Of a stretch of DNA of 46,840 nucleotides, positions 1 to 7,347 are shown in pieces. Below the pieces are notes generated by a model. That model did not search any database, was not told where the DNA came from, and worked only from the letters and a program-made list of their open reading frames with translations. Origin of the DNA: a virus; the IMG/VR virus record IMGVR_UViG_3300048839_001888, positions 1 to 46,840 of that record; one strand, written 5' to 3'. Numbering within the stretch: the first letter of the stretch is position 1; each line of letters starts with the position of its first letter. Made by a program: the position numbers and the translations under genes.

Positions 1-411
1 TCAGGCGGCACCGAGGAGGTGCCTGCGCTGCTCCGGCCAAGCGACCGGGAAGGGCTCCAGCAGGTCGGCCAGTTGCATCTCGGGCGGCTGGCGGCCGTCC
101 AGGATGGCCTCGACGATGTCCGGGGCGAGCAGGGTCAGGCGCAGCACCCGGCTGACGTAGGAGGCGTTGATCTTCTCGGCCGCCGCGATCTCCTCGACTG
201 TGGCCACCTTTCCGCCCTCCAGCATCCGGCGCCAGCGGAATGCCCGCGCCAGTGCCCTCGCCATGGTACTGTCCAGGCGGCGGCGTGGCTCGGGCAGCAG
301 GGCATGGCCCTCGGGGGCCAGCACCAGCTTGCGCCCGCCCCGCTTGCGGATGCGGAAGGGCACCGTGACGGTCACGCTGCGGCCGTCGGGGGAGAGGACA
401 ATATCGGTCAT
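1..411 (-). CDS. HTH protein at the end of the serine-recombinase operon
   Basis: This 136-residue protein is encoded last in the minus-strand recombinase operon, and its start codon overlaps the recombinase stop by ATGA. The N-terminal half is basic (an RKRGGRK stretch near residue 22). The middle carries a helix-turn-helix-like segment around residues 70-90 (TVEEIAAAEKINASYVSRVL), which resembles the HTH found in ParB/Korb-like and recombinase-associated proteins. Small HTH proteins of this kind are often found directly after DUF2924-linked recombinases in alphaproteobacterial prophages. A role as a DNA-binding accessory factor or regulator of the recombinase is inferred from context. The stop codon is the first three bases of the window, so the gene is complete. 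Confidence 0.8.
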   Translation of the reverse strand: MTDIVLSPDGRSVTVTVPFRIRKRGGRKLVLAPEGHALLPEPRRRLDSTMARALARAFRWRRMLEGGKVATVEEIAAAEKINASYVSRVLRLTLLAPDIVEAILDGRQPPEMQLADLLEPFPVAWPEQRRHLLGAA

Positions 412-1727
412 CGGGCGGCCTCCCTGTTCTGGCGGTCGCCGATCCGGCGGAGCTCCCCGACCAATCCGGCCAAGCCCTCGACGCGCATGCGGATGGCGAT
501 GCCCTCCAGGCCCACGTCCACCCGTTCGATGAGCAACTGGACGATGCGCGCCTGCTCGGCCGGGAACAGCTCGTCCCAGACCGGGTCGAGGCGCTGGAGG
601 GTCTCCAGCACCTCGGTCTCCGGGATCGCCTCCTCCCTTCGGACATCTTTCCAGGTGCGCACCACCACCTCGGGCGTGCGCAGCATGGCCCGCATCTGGT
701 CGATGACGGCGGCCTCGATCTCGCCGGCCGGGACGCGCCGGACGGGGCAGGTTTCGGGCCCCAGCTTGATGACGTCGGTGGTGACGTAGTAGCGGTATTG
801 GCGGCCCTTCTTGCGGGTGTGGGTCGGCGTCATGGCCCGCCCGGTGGGGCCGAAGACCAGCCCCCGCAGCAGGGCCGGCGACTGCTCCCGGGTGCGGGCG
901 GCCCGACGCCGGGGATGGGTGGCCAGGATCGACTGGACATTGTCCCAGGTGTCACGCTCGATGAGAGGCTGGTGCTCGCCGGGCCAGGCGGTGCCCTTAT
1001 GGACCGCCATGCCGATGTAGGCCTGGTTGCCCAGGATGCGGTAGAGGTCCATCTTGTTGAGGGGACGGCCGCTGCGGGTGGCGATGCCCAGGGCGGCCAG
1101 TTCCTTCACCAGCAGGGTGGCGGAGCCCACCTTGAGGAAGCGCTCGAAGATGGTCCGCACCTGGGCGGCCTCGGCCTCCGCAACCACCAGCTTGCGGTCC
1201 TGGACCCGGTAGCCCATGGGAGGAATGCCGCCCATCCACATGCCCTTGCGCCGGGAGGCCGCGAACTTGTCCCTGATCCTCTCCCCGATCACCTCGCGCT
1301 CGAACTGGGCGAAGCTGAGCAGAATGTTCAGGGTGAGACGGCCCATGGAGGTGGTGGTGTTGAAGTGCTGGGTGACCGAGACGAAGGTCACCCCCTTGCG
1401 GTCGAAGACTTCGACCAGCTTGGCGAAGTCCATAAGGGAGCGCGACAGGCGGTCGATCTTGTAGACCACCACCACGTCGATGCGGCCCTGCTCGATGTCG
1501 GCGACAAGGCGGCTCAGCGCCGGCCGTTCCAGGGTGCCGCCGGAGAAGCCGCCGTCGTCGTAATGGTCGGGCAGCAGGACCCAGCCCTCGGCCTTCTGGC
1601 TGGCCACGAAGGCCTCGCAGGACTCCCGCTGGGCGTCCAGCGAGTTGAATTCCATGTCCAGCCCTTCCTCGCTGGACTTGCGGGTGTAGACGGCGCAGCG
1701 CACCTTGCGCAGGGGCTCCTTTCTCAT
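408..1727 (-). CDS. Serine recombinase (resolvase/invertase family integrase)
   Basis: This 439-residue protein is a site-specific serine recombinase and the likely integrase/excisionase of the element. The N-terminal catalytic domain begins with YTRKSSEEG, in which the serine of the Y-x-R-x-S motif (about residue 18) is the expected nucleophile, and continues through VVYKIDRLSRS and the LSFAQFEREVIGERIRDK helix typical of resolvases. A recombinase domain follows (MGGIPPMGYRV onward), then a zinc-ribbon-like stretch with cysteines near ETCPVRR. The start at 1727 is preferred over 1775 because it gives an ATGA overlap with the DUF2924 stop, like every other junction in this operon, and because homology starts there. 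At about 440 residues it is at the short end for large serine integrases. Confidence 0.93.
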   Translation of the reverse strand: MRKEPLRKVRCAVYTRKSSEEGLDMEFNSLDAQRESCEAFVASQKAEGWVLLPDHYDDGGFSGGTLERPALSRLVADIEQGRIDVVVVYKIDRLSRSLMDFAKLVEVFDRKGVTFVSVTQHFNTTTSMGRLTLNILLSFAQFEREVIGERIRDKFAASRRKGMWMGGIPPMGYRVQDRKLVVAEAEAAQVRTIFERFLKVGSATLLVKELAALGIATRSGRPLNKMDLYRILGNQAYIGMAVHKGTAWPGEHQPLIERDTWDNVQSILATHPRRRAARTREQSPALLRGLVFGPTGRAMTPTHTRKKGRQYRYYVTTDVIKLGPETCPVRRVPAGEIEAAVIDQMRAMLRTPEVVVRTWKDVRREEAIPETEVLETLQRLDPVWDELFPAEQARIVQLLIERVDVGLEGIAIRMRVEGLAGLVGELRRIGDRQNREAAR

Positions 1728-2173
1728 GACGGCCTCCGGTGGTTCTTCAGGGCGAAGAAGGTCCAGCCGTTCCATCGCGTGCCGGTGATGGCCCGCGCGA
1801 TGGCCGACAGGGACTTGTAGGGCCGGCCCTGGTATTCGAAGCCGTCATCCAGGACGGTGACGTGGTGCTCGACGCCCTGCCATTCCCGGACCAGCCGGGT
1901 GCCGGTGATGGGGCGACCGTCATCCGGGCGCCGGGCCCGCTTGGCCGGGTCGCCGCCGTCCAGGTCCTCGGCCAGGGCCTCCAATCGCCGGATGGTGTCC
2001 GGCTTCAGGCCGCCGTGGGCCAGTTCCTGGATACGGTAGGCCAAGCGGCTTTCCAGGAAGCGCCGGTTGTAGGGCGGCGGCTCCGTGTCGAACATCTCCT
2101 TCCACAGCTTCTTCAGGTCGGGGGTCGGGGTGGTCTTCAAGGCCGCCACCTGGGCCAGCGTGCTCTCGGTCAT
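1724..2173 (-). CDS. DUF2924 domain protein
   Basis: This 149-residue protein has the features of the DUF2924 family: an N-terminal LKKLWKEMFDTEPPPYNRRFLESRLAYRIQE-type segment and a C-terminal domain containing GTRLVREWQGVEHHVTVLDDGFEYQGRPYKSLSAIARAITG. The family is found almost only beside serine recombinases in alphaproteobacterial prophages and islands, so an accessory role in recombination (for example directionality or synapsis) is plausible but not demonstrated. The start at 2173 creates an ATGA overlap with the upstream small gene; longer versions in the same frame would run through that gene and are less likely. The C-terminal part looks like a small beta-rich, possibly nucleic-acid-binding module. 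Confidence 0.88.
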   Translation of the reverse strand: MTESTLAQVAALKTTPTPDLKKLWKEMFDTEPPPYNRRFLESRLAYRIQELAHGGLKPDTIRRLEALAEDLDGGDPAKRARRPDDGRPITGTRLVREWQGVEHHVTVLDDGFEYQGRPYKSLSAIARAITGTRWNGWTFFALKNHRRPS

Positions 2174-2373
2174 GCGGGGTCTCCCTTGCCGTCGCGGTGT
2201 TCCGCATGACCGCTCCGGTGGGGCGGGAAGTCGAGGAAACTCTCTCCGTTTCCGGCGGATAAAGGACTGGACTTCCGGGACCGCATCCGCATGAAGCCGG
2301 CCGCCAGTATCTCGGCCACCTCGTCCAGCCTCTCGGCGGCGGTCATGCGGTCGGGGGAGAGGGCGTTCGACAT
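2170..2373 (-). CDS. Small conserved protein, first gene of the recombinase operon
   Basis: This 67-residue protein carries a conserved-looking helix (MTAAERLDEVAEILAAGFMR followed by MRSRKSS) of a type commonly found upstream of DUF2924 and recombinase genes. The stop overlaps the DUF2924 start (ATGA). The start at 2373 was chosen because it precedes the helix closely; the in-frame start at 2457 would extend into the operator region. The function is unknown. Its position as first gene of the operon suggests a regulator or recombination directionality factor, but this is only inference. Confidence 0.7.
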   Translation of the reverse strand: MSNALSPDRMTAAERLDEVAEILAAGFMRMRSRKSSPLSAGNGESFLDFPPHRSGHAEHRDGKGDPA

Positions 2374-2455
2374 GGCGTTGTTCCATTCCGTAGCGGGTTC
2401 GAGGTAGAAACGCGCCTGTCGACGCCCGATTGGGACAGCGGAAGGATAGGGCTGC

Positions 2456-2480
2456 ACGCTCGCGATTGACTCGCGAGTGT
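2456..2480. promoter_or_regulatory. Inverted-repeat operator between the divergent operons
   Basis: A perfect 7-bp inverted repeat, CTCGCGA (2459-2465) and TCGCGAG (2471-2477) separated by TTGAC, extends to an imperfect 10-bp repeat over 2456-2480. It lies between the minus-strand recombinase operon and the plus-strand XRE gene. The spacer and first base of the right arm form the -35-like TTGACT, so a bound dimer would block that promoter. It is the obvious candidate site for the adjacent XRE protein. Confidence 0.7.
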
Positions 2481-2494
2481 TTACCGTTTAGGGT
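2466..2494 (+). promoter_or_regulatory. Candidate promoter for the XRE gene
   Basis: A -35-like TTGACT (2466-2471) is followed after 17 bases by a weak -10-like TAGGGT (2489-2494), about 20 bases before the XRE start. The -35 sits inside the inverted repeat, which fits autoregulation. The -10 match is poor, so exact promoter placement is tentative. Confidence 0.4.
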
Positions 2495-2515
2495 ACAGGG
2501 TGATTGGAGATTGGA

Positions 2516-2875
2516 ATGAAGAAGTCGGAGACTCTCGGAGAACGCATTCGCCGGCGCCGGATGGAACTACACCTTGGCCTCCGGGAGACCGCGCGCCAGG
2601 CGGACATCTCGGCCACCTTCCTGTCGCGTATCGAGACAGGGGCCGAGAAGGCGGTTCCGGCCGAGAAGGTGATCCGGAGACTGGCCGAGATCCTCCAGGA
2701 CGACTTCGACGAACTGATGGCCCTGGCCGGCCGGGTATCGAGCGAGGTCACGGATTACGTGAAGGCGGACCCGCGGATGCCTGAGTTCCTGCGCAGGGCG
2801 AAGGAACAGAACGTCTCGGCGGAAAAGCTGATGGCGCTTCTGGACAAGGCCCAGGGAAAGAAAGGCAAAGGGTGA
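2516..2875 (+). CDS. XRE-family HTH transcriptional regulator
   Basis: This 119-residue protein has an N-terminal XRE/Cro-CI helix-turn-helix (roughly residues 8-62), with GLRETARQADISATFLSRIE as the HTH core and a following helix KVIRRLAEIL. The C-terminal tail is short, charged and lysine-rich. The ATG at 2516 is chosen because GGAG at 2506-2509 is ideally spaced; an upstream TTG at 2504 has no such signal. It overlaps the downstream ImmA/IrrE-like peptidase gene by TGATG. XRE repressor plus ImmA-type protease is a known arrangement for controlling mobile elements, in which the protease cleaves the repressor after a signal. A role as the lysogeny or excision repressor acting at the inverted repeat at 2456-2480 is inferred. 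Confidence 0.9.
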   Translation: MKKSETLGERIRRRRMELHLGLRETARQADISATFLSRIETGAEKAVPAEKVIRRLAEILQDDFDELMALAGRVSSEVTDYVKADPRMPEFLRRAKEQNVSAEKLMALLDKAQGKKGKG

Positions 2876-3570
2876 TGCAGCCGATGAAGGTTCCCTTCCT
2901 GAAGCCCGGCGACATCGACCATGCGGTTTCCGATCTGCTCCGTCGGTATGCGGCGTGGAAGAAGGTCGCGGTCAAGCCGCCCATCGATGTGGACGAGATC
3001 GTCGAGGGATATCTGGAACTGACGTTGGAAATCGTCGATCTCAAGGAGCGCCTCGGCATGCCGGACGCCCTGGGAGCAACATGGCTCGACGAGGGGTGCG
3101 TCCGCATCGACCAGTCTCTGGAAGGCAAGGAGGGACGTCTGGCCTTCACCATCGCGCATGAGATCGGCCATTGGCAACTGCACCGGCCCATCTACGAGAT
3201 GGAAAAGGTCACGTTGCCTCTCTTTCCCACCCAGCCCGGTGGAAAACCGGCCGCGGCCATCGTGTGTCGTACCGGGGACAGCAAGGCACCCGCCGAATGG
3301 CAAGCGGACCAGTTCGCCGCCCGGTTGCTGATGCCGGCGTTCGCGGTACGCACGACCGCCATGCAGGTCTGTGACGGCAAGACGCCGGCCTGGGATGGAT
3401 TGGCCGACAGCAGGAAGGCTGGGTTTCTCGACCAGCGCCTGCGCACCCTGGCCGACGGGGTCATCGCCGAAGGGGGCTTTCTCAACGTTTCCAACGAGGC
3501 AATGTGCTACCGGCTCCTCGACCTCAAGCTGGTCGAGGATGCGGCGGCGCGCCGGGCGGCCCTGATCTGA
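2875..3570 (+). CDS. ImmA/IrrE-type metallo-endopeptidase
   Basis: This 231-residue protein contains the zinc-peptidase motif HEIGH (about residues 95-99) within TIAHEIGHWQLH, followed by EWQADQFAARLLMP, whose acidic residues would supply the third zinc ligand. This is the layout of the ImmA/IrrE (DUF955) family. ImmA of ICEBs1 cleaves its partner XRE repressor ImmR, and IrrE/PprI cleaves DdrO, so cleavage of the adjacent XRE protein is the best guess for its role. ATG at 2875 shares its first base with the XRE stop (TGATG); a GTG at 2872 is also possible. Translational coupling to the regulator supports a repressor/antirepressor pair. Confidence 0.88.
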   Translation: MQPMKVPFLKPGDIDHAVSDLLRRYAAWKKVAVKPPIDVDEIVEGYLELTLEIVDLKERLGMPDALGATWLDEGCVRIDQSLEGKEGRLAFTIAHEIGHWQLHRPIYEMEKVTLPLFPTQPGGKPAAAIVCRTGDSKAPAEWQADQFAARLLMPAFAVRTTAMQVCDGKTPAWDGLADSRKAGFLDQRLRTLADGVIAEGGFLNVSNEAMCYRLLDLKLVEDAAARRAALI

Positions 3571-3619
3571 CCATCAATTGCGTTTCGAGTGCTTCCGTTG
3601 TCACGAAAGGAATTCGTCG

Positions 3620-4795
3620 ATGCCCAGCCATCGCTTCCGTCTCTTCGGCAACCTCCATTTTCTCCAGGCGATTGACAAACCCGGCTGCCTGGGCCGCCTT
3701 CTGGCCCGGCACCAGGATTATTTCACCCGGCAAGGAATCGACATTGATGCCCTGACCAACGACGACGATTGCGCCCGCCGGTTGCTCGACGTCTTCACCA
3801 GCACCGCCGAGCGCATGCCTGGCGATCTGCTGAGCGATCTCTACATGCTGGATGAGGTGGGCGACGAGGATGGTCACCACCGCATTCTCGACGAGGCCCA
3901 TGCCCGCGGAATCGATCTCGGGGGCTTCCCGGACGACATCCCGGCCGGCGATTTTGCGATCCTTGTTTTTCTCGACCATCCGGACCTGATCAGGGTGTGC
4001 CGGGAAAAGATGGTCGCCCGGCAAGTGAAGCGCTACTATGAGTTCCGCTCGCGGGATGACCGCCGGTTCACCCTGGCGGAAGTGGAAACCGCCGTGGAGG
4101 CCATCAAGGCGGACCTGGCCTCCTGGTTCGAGGAGCGCAAGCGAAGCCGGACCTGCGAGTTCTTCGTCTACCAGGAAGACGACGAGATCCACGCCCTCAT
4201 CACCCATGGGGGATTGTTCCGGGCCGATGGAAACATCACCGCCCGCCTCGAACTGTCGCGACTCGGCTGGCGGCCACAGAAGCACGACTCGATCATCTAT
4301 GACATCAAGACCGGCCTCCTGAAGATCCATGCCAGCTACGCTCCCGAACGCCGGGCCTATCGCGAGGCGCTCGGTCGGGCCCTGGCCGGCGATGCCGGCT
4401 ATTTCATCGATTCCGCGCCCTATACCCTGGAAAGCCTGCGCACCAACGGCGGCGTTCTCTCCCTGGTGGACGGCATGGAGGAGGCGCGCCTGACCGAGGT
4501 CGCCATCGAAACCGGGGCTGCCGGTTGCCGGCTGATGGAACTCAAGGGAGATGACCTGACGGCGGCGGTCGCCGGCCAGGGTGCTCTTGCCGTCGCACCG
4601 GGAGAGATCGTCCGGGCCTGTTTCGCGCTGGGTTACCGGAGCGGCGGAAAGGCCCGGAAGCTGGAGGTTCGCCTTCCCAACGTCGCCGATTACGACCGCG
4701 ACCGGGATGGCGACGTGACGGAAGCCTTCGTGCGGGCAAACGGTTTCATCGCCGCCAACCAGACCTGTGCCGATGACCTGGTGGACGCGGCTTGA
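3620..4795 (+). CDS. Uncharacterised protein, first of a two-gene module
   Basis: I do not recognise this 391-residue protein as a named family. It begins HRFRLFGNLHFL, has an acidic N-terminal half, a helical middle (TLAEVETAVEAIKADLASWFEERK), then a beta-rich core with FFVYQEDDEIHALITHGG and HDSIIYDIKTGLLKIHASY, which reads like a compact globular domain rather than a structural phage protein. No signal peptide, membrane segment or catalytic motif is apparent. AAAGGA at 3606-3611 sits 8 bases before the chosen ATG, better than the upstream in-frame start at 3578. The 3' end overlaps the next gene by 23 bases, so the two products are probably made together. Its place after the XRE/ImmA pair suggests control by that switch. 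Confidence 0.8.
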   Translation: MPSHRFRLFGNLHFLQAIDKPGCLGRLLARHQDYFTRQGIDIDALTNDDDCARRLLDVFTSTAERMPGDLLSDLYMLDEVGDEDGHHRILDEAHARGIDLGGFPDDIPAGDFAILVFLDHPDLIRVCREKMVARQVKRYYEFRSRDDRRFTLAEVETAVEAIKADLASWFEERKRSRTCEFFVYQEDDEIHALITHGGLFRADGNITARLELSRLGWRPQKHDSIIYDIKTGLLKIHASYAPERRAYREALGRALAGDAGYFIDSAPYTLESLRTNGGVLSLVDGMEEARLTEVAIETGAAGCRLMELKGDDLTAAVAGQGALAVAPGEIVRACFALGYRSGGKARKLEVRLPNVADYDRDRDGDVTEAFVRANGFIAANQTCADDLVDAA

Positions 4796-5885
4796 AACGG
4801 CGCCCGATTTCGGAGGGCCGCGCCGCCACATCCAGGGGATGCTTGGCGAGGATGCGACGGCCTGCCTGGAAGCCGGGGGCATCCTCCGCCAAGGGCGGAT
4901 CGCGCCGACGTTTCCGTGCACGGTGAATCGGGGACACGGCTGCCGCCGCGACGTGGTCGAGATCTCTGGCGAGTATCATGCCGTCTGCGGGAACCGCCCG
5001 GCCGAGTGCCCGGACATCATTCTGTCCGCCCGCGACGTGGCGCATCTCGCCCTCGACATGAACGCCCTGTGCCGGGCCGTCGGCCGGGCGCTGGATATCC
5101 GAGGCAATCCCGAAACCCTCCGCGATATCGGCGGGGTCCACAAGGTCGGCGCCGTGCAACTGTCACCGGGCGTCCGTCACCCGGTTTTTCTGATTCGCCG
5201 TCTATCGGACCTCGGCTATTTCGAAGCGATAGGGGCTCTGGCGGCGCGGCAGAACGGCACGCCGTTCACGGCATTGGTGCCCACCGGTCGATTCCTGACG
5301 GACGATGTCGAGAGGCTGGCCGAAGACCGCGGGGTTCGGATCGTCGTGCTTTCCGGCCTCCTCCGGCTGAACGGCACCGGGTTCACGACGACGGCCACGC
5401 CGGAGACGGTGTTCGCGCCGGTCGGAGTCCGGGGATCTGCAGGCCTGACCATGCCGAACGATATCGTTGCGCGTGCCCTGGTCTGCGATGGGAAATCCTC
5501 TCATGTCTGGCGCGATCTCGACGAAGGGCAGTACCAGTCCCTCGTGGCGGAAGCCGGCAGCTATGACGTGTTCGCCGATCAGCGCCGGCATCAGGTCCTG
5601 AAAGGCGGACAGGCCGGTTCAAAAGAGCCGATTCCGGATTCCCGGTTCACCAGCATCCTGGCCGCCATAACCAGTCGCGGGCATTACGATCCGAACATCA
5701 CGGGCCCCGACCTCGCCTCGGGCAAGCAGATATTCCAGAAGGCCCGGCCCGTTTTCGACATCAAGCATGGGCGGTCCTCCTGGCGCCTGTTCAAGAGCAT
5801 TCCGCACGAGGAAGGCCACACGGTCTACGCCTTCCGCCCCGACCCAGGCATTTCGTTCGCCTTCGTATTCCTTCCCCAGGATTGA
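4773..5885 (+). CDS. Uncharacterised protein with N-terminal Cys cluster, second of a two-gene module
   Basis: This 370-residue protein has four cysteines at about residues 49, 57, 72 and 79 (context TFPC, GHGCRRDVV, AVCGNRP, ECPDI), spaced like a zinc-binding site, followed by helical and mixed segments. The C-terminal third contains WRLFKSI and ends in an aromatic, beta-like tail (FAFVFLPQD). I cannot name a family or activity. It overlaps the preceding gene by 23 bases, and the alternative GTG at 4767 would add two residues. The pairing of a cysteine-cluster protein with an unknown partner behind an XRE/ImmA switch recalls defence or superinfection-exclusion modules, but this is inference only. 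Confidence 0.8.
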   Translation: MTWWTRLETAPDFGGPRRHIQGMLGEDATACLEAGGILRQGRIAPTFPCTVNRGHGCRRDVVEISGEYHAVCGNRPAECPDIILSARDVAHLALDMNALCRAVGRALDIRGNPETLRDIGGVHKVGAVQLSPGVRHPVFLIRRLSDLGYFEAIGALAARQNGTPFTALVPTGRFLTDDVERLAEDRGVRIVVLSGLLRLNGTGFTTTATPETVFAPVGVRGSAGLTMPNDIVARALVCDGKSSHVWRDLDEGQYQSLVAEAGSYDVFADQRRHQVLKGGQAGSKEPIPDSRFTSILAAITSRGHYDPNITGPDLASGKQIFQKARPVFDIKHGRSSWRLFKSIPHEEGHTVYAFRPDPGISFAFVFLPQD

Positions 5886-5907
5886 CCATCCCTTCGGATT
5901 TTCGGGC

Positions 5908-5950
5908 CATACAGGCCGGATACAGCCTCCATCCCCTCCGCATACAGACC
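5908..5950 (+). repeat. Three ATACAG repeats phased at 11-bp intervals
   Basis: ATACAG occurs at 5909-5914, 5920-5925 and 5942-5947, with starts separated by 11 and 22 bases, so all copies face the same side of the helix. They lie in the 114-base gap upstream of the Com-like gene. Such phasing is typical of activator or repressor sites, but no binding protein is known. Confidence 0.4.
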
Positions 5951-5999
5951 GCCCCCGCAGATTGCCTCCGTCACGCAAACCACTTGCACGGAGACGATC

Positions 6000-6212
6000 A
6001 TGAAAGGGCAGGAATGGCGCTGCGGCCGCTGCGGAAAACTCCTTGGCGTCGTCGATGACGGTCGCCTTCACCTTCGCTTCGCCCGCGGCCACGAGTACCT
6101 GGTCGGCTTTCCCGCCACCAGCGTCTGTCGCGGCTGCCGCACGCTGAACGAAGCGAAGGGCCCGTCCGACGTGGCGTCCCCGCCGCCGGCAACGTCGTCT
6201 TCCCCCCGCTGA
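6000..6212 (+). CDS. Com-like zinc-finger protein
   Basis: This 70-residue protein starts WRCGRCGKLLGVV and later has SVCRGCRTLNE, so it shows two CxxC pairs about 30 residues apart. This matches the layout of phage Mu Com (CxxC-GKLL ... CxxC-xTLN), a zinc protein that activates translation of the mom DNA-modification gene by binding its mRNA. GGAGA at 5990-5994 gives a good ribosome-binding site. No mom-like gene is adjacent, so its target here is unknown; it could regulate another mRNA, possibly in the modification cluster at 18802-22052. The C-terminal tail is low-complexity (Pro/Ser/Ala) and probably disordered. Confidence 0.7.
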   Translation: MKGQEWRCGRCGKLLGVVDDGRLHLRFARGHEYLVGFPATSVCRGCRTLNEAKGPSDVASPPPATSSSPR

Positions 6213-6302
6213 TCCCTTCCCACGGTTTTCATCCAGAGGCGCGCGACGCCCTGACCCGGCCAAGAAGAGGCGCTGGACGCCCGGCCGCGAGGCAGGCGTT
6301 CC

Positions 6303-7058
6303 ATGCGAGCCCTCTGGCAGTCGTTTCATGCCCATTTCATGCTGTCCGTCCAATCCCTCAAGGCCAAGCAGGAATTCGGATCTCTTCGCCCGTCCCATCC
6401 AGAGTTGCAGCGGTTCTCCGATCCTTCTGCGGTACTGGACTACCTCCATTCCCGAAATGGCGATCTGGACGACAAGGATTCCCTTCTGGCCATCCTCGTA
6501 GAGTCCGTCCAAGCCGACCGAAACGATATGGCGATGACGATGCTGTGGCTGGCGCTCTGGCCGGCCCTGGACAATCTCTACCGGAGACTGCTGCGCCATT
6601 TCCGCCAAGCTCCCGACGATCTGGTTTCGGCGATATCCGAGCAGTTCACCCTGGCCGTCCACCGGGCCGATCTCTCTGGAATCCGCCGCCTCGCCGCCAC
6701 CCTGGTGCGCAACGTCGAGCGTGACGTGCGGCTGGGGTTGCGGCGGAGATGGGAGGAGCAGTCCCTCCGGGTCGATCTTCCCGACCCCGACGTTCTGGGC
6801 AATGCCGTACCTGGCCGTCTGCCCAAATCATCTCATCTTGGCCTGCCTCCCGGCTCGGGCACCGATGCCGAAACGGCCATGCTCCGCGAAATCCTCGCCC
6901 ACATGGTCGGAGCCGATGCCGACCTTGTCGTTGCTGTCGTGATTCTGGGGGAGGGACAGCGGGAGGTCGCCAGCCGGTTCGGGATCGGCCACGACGCCGC
7001 GCGCAAGCGCCTCCAGCGAGCCCTGCGGCGCATTCGCGAAGCCCTGGAGAAAAACTGA
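6303..7058 (+). CDS. Sigma-70-like RNA polymerase sigma factor
   Basis: This 251-residue protein ends in a sigma region 4-like helix-turn-helix: EGQREVASRFGIGHDAARKRLQRALRRIREAL (written here only for its layout, residues about 217-248). The upstream half is helical with a tryptophan-rich segment (MLWLALWPALDNLYRRLLRHF) compatible with a sigma region 2-like domain, and DVRLGLRRRWEEQ resembles an inter-region linker. A phage-encoded sigma factor could direct early or late transcription of this element. The start at 6303 has a weak ribosome-binding site; an in-frame ATG at 6339 is an alternative. It is separated by about 90 bases from both neighbours, so it may have its own promoter. Confidence 0.65.
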   Translation: MRALWQSFHAHFMLSVQSLKAKQEFGSLRPSHPELQRFSDPSAVLDYLHSRNGDLDDKDSLLAILVESVQADRNDMAMTMLWLALWPALDNLYRRLLRHFRQAPDDLVSAISEQFTLAVHRADLSGIRRLAATLVRNVERDVRLGLRRRWEEQSLRVDLPDPDVLGNAVPGRLPKSSHLGLPPGSGTDAETAMLREILAHMVGADADLVVAVVILGEGQREVASRFGIGHDAARKRLQRALRRIREALEKN

Positions 7059-7149
7059 GGGCCGCCTGTCCCATTCGGCCCGCGCAACCCGCGTTTTCAT
7101 TTCGAGAGCGCCGGAATGGCCGGCGAACGAATTCGAGGACCACCTCGTC

Positions 7150-7347
7150 ATGAACGAAATTCCGAACGACACACGGAGCGAACTCCGCCGCCTTCCCGGC
7201 CTTTTCCGGCGTTGGGAATTCGAGCAGGTAATCCAGCCCGGGAGGGACTATCGCATTGAGGATGCGGGTTCCGCCAGCGACGGCACGACCCTCTATGCCA
7301 TCTACCAAGCCGTTGCCCCCCTTCCGGAAACGGGAGAGCCGCAATGA
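7150..7347 (+). CDS. Small hypothetical protein
   Basis: This 65-residue protein has an arginine-rich N-terminus (RSELRRLPGLFRRWEFEQ) and a more polar C-terminus, with no recognised domain. Its stop overlaps the start of the next gene by ATGA, which supports its being translated. It opens the early gene cluster. The 91-base gap before it contains a 6-bp inverted repeat (CGCCGG 7109-7114 and CCGGCG 7120-7125). No function can be assigned. Confidence 0.65.
   Translation: MNEIPNDTRSELRRLPGLFRRWEFEQVIQPGRDYRIEDAGSASDGTTLYAIYQAVAPLPETGEPQ

Noticed and set aside
1728-1775. Longer recombinase start at 1775
   Set aside because: It would overlap the DUF2924 gene by about 50 bases, and the start at 1727 matches the ATGA junctions of the operon and the beginning of the catalytic domain.
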